Source: DATMNI01 sp035570275 | Lineage (GTDB): Bacteria; Acidobacteriota; Terriglobia; Bryobacterales; Bryobacteraceae | Assembly: GCA_035570275.1 (NCBI GenBank) | Contig: DATMNI010000162.1 | Coordinates: 1 to 22,200 of the forward strand | Direction: 5' to 3' | DNA length: 22,200 bases | In this document: positions 17,016 to 22,200 of the stretch, piece by piece | Numbering within the stretch: position 1 is the stretch's first letter | Layout of the letters: each line of letters opens with the position of its first letter | Notes under the pieces: generated by a model | Databases searched by the model: none | What the model was told of the DNA's origin: nothing | What the model saw: only the letters and a program-made list of their open reading frames with translations | Program-made: the position numbers and the translations under genes

Positions 17016-18333
17016 AACTTTCGGATCCATAACTTTCGCCACCATAACCAGGGTTTCCATAACCAGGGTTAACGTGGCGGCCGCGCTTTTGATTATGGCC
17101 GCGTGCCATAGCAGTCCCCCGCGCTCGCCGTCCATCGGCGAAGCCTACGTGGGACCGGCCACCCTGAACATTCGCAGCGACATTCCCTTGCAATCCAAAA
17201 CGGTGGCCACCGTGAAGCATGGGGACCGGCTGGAGATTCTGGGCAGCCGGCGCCGCTTTCTGCGCGTGCGGACCCCGGCTGGCGCCGTAGGCTGGACCGA
17301 CGAACGCCAGTTGCTGGCCGCCGCCGATATGGTGAGCCTGAAAGAGCTGGCCGCGCGGGCTGCCAAATTGCCCGCGCAGGGCGTGGCGACGGCGTATGGC
17401 GATCTGAACGTCCACACGCAGCCCGCGCGCCAGTCGCCCAGCTTTCTGCAGATCAAAGAGAAAGACAAAATGGAGGTTCTGATCCACGTGGCCACCCCGC
17501 GGGCCGACGCGCCCCGGAAACCCCTGATCGCACCGCCGCCGAAAAAGAAAGCCAAAGCCACGGAAAAGAAGCTGGCCAGGAAGGAAAAGTATCCGCTGCC
17601 GCCCCTGCCTAAGCCGCCCACGCCGCCTGCCGGCTGGCTGGATCTTTCGCGGCCGGAACCGCCCGACGAAGCGCCGCCCGCTGAGGAGCCGGAACCCAAA
17701 CCCGCCGCACCGGCCGACGAGTGGAGCCTGATCCGCGCGGCCACCGGCCAATCGGGCTGGGTGCTCACCAGGCGCCTGGTGATGATGATTCCGGACGAGG
17801 TGGCGCAGTATGCCGAAGGACACCGGATTGTTTCGTATTTTCCGCTGGGCGAGATTCACGATGGCGATCTGACCAAGAACATCTGGCTGTGGACCACCAC
17901 CAGGGACAGTTCGCAGGCTTGGGATTTCGACAGCTTCCGGGTATTCATCTGGAGCCTCCGGCATCACCGCTACGAAACCGCCCACATTGAGCGCAACCTG
18001 AAAGGCTATGCGCCGGTGATCCTGAAGGAGGTGGATTATTCCACCAAGAGCACGGTCGACAGGTACCCCGGGTTTTCGATTTGCATGGAGAAGAAGGATG
18101 GGCAGCGGTACCGGCGGGAATATGCGCTGCTGAGCAACGTGATCCGGTTCGCGGGCGAGTATCCCTGCGAGCCTCCGGCGGCGCTCTTCGTGTTGAATGC
18201 GCCCACGCCCGGAGCCTCCAGCAGCCTGCTACCCTCGGGCAACGCCGCGCCCGCCCCGCCGCCGAAAGAGAGCATCGTGGAGAGCCTGAAGCGCAGATGG
18301 CGGGCAATCACGGGAAAAAAGCCGGGGAAATAG
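16999..18333 (+). CDS. Lipoprotein with bacterial SH3 domains and Lys/Pro linker
   Basis: 444 residues from GTG 16999, the only start that leaves a usable signal peptide; an in-frame stop lies at 16990 and a GTG at 17074 would leave too short a signal. The N-terminus has Arg18 and Arg23, then VAAALLIMAAC, a lipobox-like end at Cys36, so an envelope lipoprotein is inferred. Residues about 45-105 form a clear SH3_3-type domain (GPATLNIRSDIP, GDRLEILG, GAVGWTDERQLLA), usually peptidoglycan- or peptide-binding. A second SH3-like unit starts at YGDLNVHTQPA and appears to resume at IRAATGQSGWVLTRRLV, split by a Lys-rich then Pro/Glu-rich insert (about 165-245). The remaining 190 residues (SYFPLGEIHDGD, WDFDSFRVFIWSLRHHRYET) form a domain I do not recognise. 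No ribosome-binding site precedes the GTG. Confidence 0.8.
   Translation: MPSGSITFGSITFATITRVSITRVNVAAALLIMAACHSSPPRSPSIGEAYVGPATLNIRSDIPLQSKTVATVKHGDRLEILGSRRRFLRVRTPAGAVGWTDERQLLAAADMVSLKELAARAAKLPAQGVATAYGDLNVHTQPARQSPSFLQIKEKDKMEVLIHVATPRADAPRKPLIAPPPKKKAKATEKKLARKEKYPLPPLPKPPTPPAGWLDLSRPEPPDEAPPAEEPEPKPAAPADEWSLIRAATGQSGWVLTRRLVMMIPDEVAQYAEGHRIVSYFPLGEIHDGDLTKNIWLWTTTRDSSQAWDFDSFRVFIWSLRHHRYETAHIERNLKGYAPVILKEVDYSTKSTVDRYPGFSICMEKKDGQRYRREYALLSNVIRFAGEYPCEPPAALFVLNAPTPGASSSLLPSGNAAPAPPPKESIVESLKRRWRAITGKKPGK
17012..17071. repeat. 4 x 15-bp tandem repeat at the divergent starts
   Basis: Units at 17012-17026, 17027-17041, 17042-17056 and 17057-17071 all begin CCATAAC; the first two continue with TTTCG and the last two with CAGGGTT. 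On the plus strand they encode the pre-signal segment of the lipoprotein (SITFG, SITFA, TITRV, SITRV). On the minus strand each unit supplies an in-frame ATG for the small membrane protein. Confidence 0.92.
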
Positions 18334-18435
18334 AGGTCGTATTGCAATGAGCGGGCGCGTTCGTCCAGAGGTGCCTCGGCTCGCGCGGTCCGTAGCCGTG
18401 GCGGCGTAGACCGCAGGCGCAGGCCTATTCTCCTG
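18334..18435. other. Short gap between convergent genes
   Basis: These 102 bp separate the ends of the SH3 lipoprotein and SBBP genes. The sequence is GC-rich with some inverted complementarity (GCCG/CGGC words) but no stem followed by a T tract. I see no gene or clear terminator. Confidence 0.4.
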
Positions 18436-21282
18436 TTAATTGCCAATACTGATCGCTCCGGGCACTGAGTTCGCTGTCCCGATCGTAATCACCAGCGGGT
18501 AATCTCCCGGCGGCAACCCCGGTACCAGGACATTCGCCTGCGCCAATCCTACGAATCCCGGCGCCAATCCGCAAAATGCTACTGTCGCCGGCACACCTCC
18601 TATGGTAGCGGTTACCTCGCCCAGGGCGCGCGAAAGTGGATCGAGCGGCGCCGCGACACCGGTCGGGACCGGATGATCCAGCGCCCCCTGTCCCGTGAGA
18701 TACACCACGATGTACGTTCCGGGCTTCGCCGGCGTGCCCGCCGCGTTAATCGAATAGTCCTGATTCTGTGCCACGGCGCGGCCCGGCGAAAGCTGGAACA
18801 ATGCCGGCGATACGTCCGTAATGCTCACCGTCGACCTGGTGTCTCCCACGTTGTCCACGTGCAGCGCGAGCACCGCGTTGCCCGGCGCCAGTTCGTACGG
18901 AACCTGCCCGTTGATCTGTGCCGGGCTGGCGTAGGAAAGCGGAGCGCGGATGCCACCGATGGTCACCGAAGCTCCGCTCAACGCCGGCAGAAATGCGCCG
19001 CTGGCGATCGTATTCGCCAACCGGCTGCCGATGATGCTGAACAGCGATCCCGGCGCCAGCGGCCCCGCCGCGAAGGAAGCCGCATTGACAATCCCGCCCG
19101 CGGTAACGGTCGGAACCACCCGCTGGATCACCAGGGAGCCGCGGGCCACCAGCGTGTCGCCGTCTGTCATCGTGATTCGCAGCGTTCCGTTGTAGGTCCC
19201 GTCGGGCAGATTGTCCGCCGCGGCCCTATTTACAGATACTTGCACGGATGCGCCCGCAATCACGGCCGTGAGCCATGGGGAGCCCCCATCGGGATCGGCG
19301 GCCCCCACGGCAGCCGTGGTGTTCAGTACCTGGAGCGCTTGCGGCGCATTCGCGGCCCTGCCATCGTAAGTGAAGGCCACAGTCGCCTGCGAAAGGCGCA
19401 TCGGCAGCAGTTTTGTCACAAACGCATTCTCGGCACTTCGAAGGGTGTTTTGAAACGCGTTGAACGTCGGAAAATCTGCTGACCCGGTAGACCCCACGAG
19501 GATCGCCGCGCCGTTAAGGTCCACCGCCAACCCATATCCGGCGTCGTTGCCGGAGCCCCCGACCATGGCCGACATAGAGATGTTGGTGCCGTCATTATCC
19601 AGCTTGACGACGAACGCATCATAGCCCCCGTGCGACGCCTTGGAGAGGAACGGCAGCCCAGGCGGCATTGAGCCGGCAAGATAAACCGCGCCTTCGGCAT
19701 CCACTCGCATGGCGCTAAGATCAAGCAGACTCGACGAGAACGGCGCCATGACCGTGGAATACGCCGCCGGCCGGCCGCGCGGCCCCATCTTCGTCACAAA
19801 CATTTTCTTGAGAGTGCTCGATCCGAAAAGGAGGCTGACCGTATACGGAAAGTCCGGCGCGCTGGTGGTTCCGCCCACGTAAATGTTGCCCGCGGTATCC
19901 ACGGCGATGCCATACGCGAACGTCGGACCGCTACCGCCGGCCGGCGGCATCGAAAAAACAAATCCCGTCCCGCTCGGATTCAACTCTGCAACCACGTCTG
20001 TGCCGGCGATATACGCATTGCCTTGGGCATCCACCGCGATTGCATTAAGCGCGCCGTCACTGGCAAACGTCGAATAGACCATTTGTCCGCCGGTGCTCAG
20101 TTTGGTAACGAAGCCGGCGCCGCTTTGGTTACTTGGAATTATCTGCTCCAGGACGCCGGGGGTTGTCGGAAAATCAGGGGAGAGGGTCGTCCCGGCGATG
20201 TATGCCGTTCCGTTCGCATCCACCGCGAGGGCGTTCGGGACATCGATCATACTTCCCCCGAGATACGTCGAATACGTCAACCCATTTCCGGAGGCGCTGA
20301 ACTTGGCGACGAATCCGTTTTCACCAAATCCGAAGGTGCTGCGGTATTTCGCTTGAGCGGGGTTCACCAGGGGAAGATTGGTCGATGTTGTGACGCCGGT
20401 GATGGTGATGTTTCCCAGCGGATCCAGCGCGATAGCTTTGGCCAGCTCATTCCCTGTTCCGCCGTATAAGGTGCTGAAGACCAGGTTTCCGTTGGGATCG
20501 AACTTCGACACAAAAGCGTCGCCGAAGAGCCCAAAACCCGAGTTCTGCCCGCCCCCGAAGACCGGTTGCGTCGCCGGTTTTAACGGAAAATCGGCGCCGG
20601 TGGTCATCCCGGTTACGTAGATATTGCCCAGCGCATCGGTGGCGACCGCCTGGGCATGGTCGCCAACTGGGATAAGTCCTCCCGTCTTGCTGCTCCCCAG
20701 ATAAGTGGAAAAAACGATCACCGGATCGATCACCAGCGGCCGCGTCCGGTCGTAGTCGCCGATCTCAAATTCCATCGCGCCATCCGCCGCCGGATGGAAC
20801 CGCGCCGTCACGGCTCGCTTTCCCTGATAAGCGTAGGGCGGCAACTGCTGGATGGCGCCATCGAATCGGAGCCGGATCCGGGTCGGATCGGAACCCGGGC
20901 TGACAATCAGATCGTACTCGAGTTCGCCCCGTGGGCTCTGGTAGAAAACCAAATCGGTGCCCGGCGCCACATTGCGGTATCGCACACGGCCGTAGCGCCG
21001 AACATCGGTGCGCCAGTATGCCGGGTCATTTCCCATGAAGTAGTTGAAGGTACCCGGCAGGAGTTCTTCCGGCTGGGGCCGTCCCGCAGCCAGCCACGAA
21101 ATTCTCCCGCCGCCACGCAGCACCGCGTCACTCCTGCGCAACTGGAGCGAATAATCGGCCCCTGAGCAGACGAAGCTCCCGGATGCCGTGGCCTCAAATC
21201 CCCGCCCTTCAAGGTTCATCTCCAGCACAAGGACGAAACAGGTGGCGCAAAGTAACAACCGTAACGGATACGAGGACATCAC
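18436..21282 (-). CDS. Secreted SBBP beta-propeller protein with TIGR03437 C-terminal domain
   Basis: 948 residues from GTG 21282, with GGGAG eight bases upstream; the next codon is ATG (21279), an alternative start. A signal peptide (PLRLLLCATCFVLVL) is followed by a domain seen in front of SBBP repeats (about 30-190; GTFNYFMGNDPAYWRTDV, NVAPGTDLVFYQSPRGELEY). Seven repeats follow (about 195-625) with the core A-x-D-x-x-G-N-x-Y-x-x-G-T-T-x-S-x-D-F-P, enough for a seven-bladed propeller. A BACON/Ig-like stretch (about 630-720) precedes the C-terminal domain (about 725-948) with GGIVNAASFA, GSLFSIIGSRLA, PAQINGQVPYEL and YLTGQGALD, matching the Solibacter C-terminal family TIGR03437. Probably exported; ligand and function are unknown. 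This is the strongest taxonomic marker in the window. Confidence 0.92.
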   Translation of the reverse strand: MMSSYPLRLLLCATCFVLVLEMNLEGRGFEATASGSFVCSGADYSLQLRRSDAVLRGGGRISWLAAGRPQPEELLPGTFNYFMGNDPAYWRTDVRRYGRVRYRNVAPGTDLVFYQSPRGELEYDLIVSPGSDPTRIRLRFDGAIQQLPPYAYQGKRAVTARFHPAADGAMEFEIGDYDRTRPLVIDPVIVFSTYLGSSKTGGLIPVGDHAQAVATDALGNIYVTGMTTGADFPLKPATQPVFGGGQNSGFGLFGDAFVSKFDPNGNLVFSTLYGGTGNELAKAIALDPLGNITITGVTTSTNLPLVNPAQAKYRSTFGFGENGFVAKFSASGNGLTYSTYLGGSMIDVPNALAVDANGTAYIAGTTLSPDFPTTPGVLEQIIPSNQSGAGFVTKLSTGGQMVYSTFASDGALNAIAVDAQGNAYIAGTDVVAELNPSGTGFVFSMPPAGGSGPTFAYGIAVDTAGNIYVGGTTSAPDFPYTVSLLFGSSTLKKMFVTKMGPRGRPAAYSTVMAPFSSSLLDLSAMRVDAEGAVYLAGSMPPGLPFLSKASHGGYDAFVVKLDNDGTNISMSAMVGGSGNDAGYGLAVDLNGAAILVGSTGSADFPTFNAFQNTLRSAENAFVTKLLPMRLSQATVAFTYDGRAANAPQALQVLNTTAAVGAADPDGGSPWLTAVIAGASVQVSVNRAAADNLPDGTYNGTLRITMTDGDTLVARGSLVIQRVVPTVTAGGIVNAASFAAGPLAPGSLFSIIGSRLANTIASGAFLPALSGASVTIGGIRAPLSYASPAQINGQVPYELAPGNAVLALHVDNVGDTRSTVSITDVSPALFQLSPGRAVAQNQDYSINAAGTPAKPGTYIVVYLTGQGALDHPVPTGVAAPLDPLSRALGEVTATIGGVPATVAFCGLAPGFVGLAQANVLVPGLPPGDYPLVITIGTANSVPGAISIGN

Positions 21283-21556
21283 CTATCTTACTCCCAATCG
21301 GCGTGGGGCGCATCGGCTCGGGGTTTTCGGGATCTCGTTGGATCAACCATGAAAACCCACTCCCTAACGGTCGAGCGACAAGTCGCGGCTCTGTCAGGAG
21401 GATACGTACTTGCAGGGAGTTACAGAGCCGCGCGCGTAAGCAAGCGGCGATTTCCCGAAAACGTGTAAGCACCGTCGGCTCGGTAGACACCGGTGTGCGT
21501 GATATTGGCAACGGCGTTGTTTTAGTTAACGTGAGATCGCCCGCTGGTTGCCGGTA
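21283..21556. other. Intergenic region upstream of the SBBP gene
   Basis: This 274-bp stretch contains the REP-like element and, next to the SBBP start, the presumed promoter and the GGGAG ribosome-binding site. No promoter hexamers close to consensus were found on the minus strand. Nothing else is supported. Confidence 0.45.
21359..21432. repeat. REP-like inverted-repeat element
   Basis: CGCGGCTCTGT (21384-21394) and ACAGAGCCGCG (21422-21432) are perfect 11-bp complementary arms around a 27-base loop. A second pair, ACTCCCT (21359-21365) and AGGGAGT (21414-21420), interleaves with the first. The element sits between the 3' end of the acylase remnant and the 5' region of the SBBP gene, and no protein frame explains it. 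It could be an extragenic palindromic element, a terminator-like structure or a leader RNA. Confidence 0.7.
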
Positions 21557-22131
21557 TCAGCGCGCGCCGCCGGGCTGATCGGAAGTCACGACGCCAGCCG
21601 GAATGAGCTGCACCTTCTTTTCCATTACCGATTCAATGCCAGGCCGGGAATACAGGATCGGGAAATACCTGCCGCGCGCCCATAGTTCGTAGAGATCGCG
21701 GTAGTGAGGACTGTTGACATCGCCCGACTGGCCGGGATTATTCTGTGCAATCGAATCGTCCCAGTTCTCGGTATCCACTATGACCTTCAGCGATCCTCCC
21801 GAGGTCTGGTTATCGCCGCCGCCGGTCGCCGTGACCGTGTAGCTGTCCCCGCCGCGCGGCATATTGCCCACGTCGAAGCGGGCGCGGTCTTTCGCAGGGA
21901 GCGCGGACGAAATCGGATGAACAATGGTCGCGTGATGATACGCGCTCAGCTTCCATTTCTCCGCATCGCTCCCCAAGCGTTTGGTCAGATCGGCGATGCC
22001 GTCTTCCAGGCTGGAAGCCAGCAGAGCATCGCGCCCCGCCGTTGGGTCGGCGCCGAAGCGGCCATCGGGCGCATAGAGCCAGGCTATGATCCGGCTCATC
22101 GGCGGAACTCCGATAAAGTCCTGTGCGGCCT
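21557..22131 (-). pseudogene. C-terminal remnant of a penicillin-acylase-family enzyme
   Basis: The frame ending at 21557 has the C-terminal signature of penicillin amidases/acylases (periplasmic Ntn hydrolases that cleave acyl-amide bonds): PDGRFGADPTAGRDALL, SAYHHATIVHPIS, MPRGGDSYTVTATGGGDNQT, DTENWDDSIAQNNPGQSGD, SPHYRDLYELWARGRYFPIL. Full enzymes run to roughly 700-850 residues with a Ser nucleophile at the start of the beta chain; only about 190 residues are here. Family-like sequence begins at EAAQDFIGVPPMSRIIAWLY, immediately after the dispersed repeat at 22132. The frame stays open through the repeat to the window edge but no longer resembles the family. ATG 22099, with GGAG eight bases upstream, could start a 180-residue product without the nucleophile. 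If the repeat is not an insertion, the gene could continue intact beyond the window. Confidence 0.65.
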
Positions 22132-22200
22132 CGGCCGTGATGGTTCGAGAGCCGGCGCAAGGCGGCGCTGAGGGCCATACACCCTGTTCCGTATGGAGGA
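22132..22200 (+). repeat. Dispersed repeat, copy B, running off the right edge
   Basis: This matches the reverse complement of 1453-1521 at 65 of 69 positions and begins exactly where acylase-like sequence stops. Its full length cannot be judged because the window ends inside it. Confidence 0.8.

Noticed and set aside
17012..17071. CRISPR-like array
   Set aside because: The 15-bp units are contiguous with no spacers, so these are tandem repeats. The same holds for the other four repeat tracts.
22139..22176. GGTTCGA in the dispersed repeat as part of a tRNA
   Set aside because: The seven bases resemble a T-loop, but no acceptor, D or anticodon arms can be drawn around them in either copy.
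21810..22178. 122-codon minus-strand frame overlapping the acylase remnant
   Set aside because: It is Arg-rich and lies out of frame over sequence that encodes clear acylase motifs.

Overview
The window is high-GC bacterial chromosome, most likely from an acidobacterium of the Solibacter/Bryobacter type. The best clue is the 948-residue protein at 18436-21282 (minus): an N-terminal extracellular domain, seven SBBP-type propeller repeats, and a C-terminal domain (GGIVNAASFA, GSLFSIIG, PAQINGQVP) of the kind known as the 'Solibacter uncharacterized C-terminal domain' (TIGR03437). The paired FecR/DUF6600 envelope proteins fit the same group. No rRNA, tRNA, CRISPR array or transposase gene was seen.

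Layout from left to right. (1) 1-1146, minus: 5' part of a FecR/DUF6600 secreted protein that runs off the left edge. (2) 1147-1801: non-coding, with one copy (1453-1521) of a dispersed repeat. (3) 1802-10103, plus: a two-gene operon of a thioester bacterial alpha-2-macroglobulin (one apparent frameshift near 2893) and penicillin-binding protein 1C, overlapping by ATGA. (4) 10198-12066, minus: a full-length paralog of gene 1, so the operon is bracketed by two direct paralogs. (5) 12226-14520, plus: RNase R. (6) 14845-15240, plus: a single-domain receiver lacking the phosphorylation residues. (7) 15305-16675, plus: an M20 dipeptidase. (8) 16635-17015, minus: a small two-helix membrane protein, convergent with the peptidase and divergent from (9) 16999-18333, plus: an SH3-domain lipoprotein. 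(10) 18436-21282, minus: the SBBP/TIGR03437 secreted protein. (11) 21359-21432: a REP-like inverted-repeat element. (12) 21557-22131, minus: the C-terminal part of a penicillin-acylase-family enzyme. Its upstream end coincides with a second, inverted copy of the dispersed repeat (22132-22200).

Most genes act in the cell envelope. The macroglobulin is a candidate periplasmic protease trap. PBP1C makes and could repair peptidoglycan beside it. The FecR/DUF6600 proteins, SH3 lipoprotein and propeller protein are exported. RNase R and the receiver are the cytoplasmic exceptions.

No clearly new multi-gene system was found. The less ordinary features are: five separate short tandem repeats with 12-15 bp units, one of which contains the overlapping starts of two divergent genes; the degenerate receiver; the frameshifted macroglobulin; the REP-like element with interleaved complementary arms; and the inverted 69-bp repeat pair, one copy of which abuts a truncated acylase. 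All family assignments are by reading motifs, without any database search.
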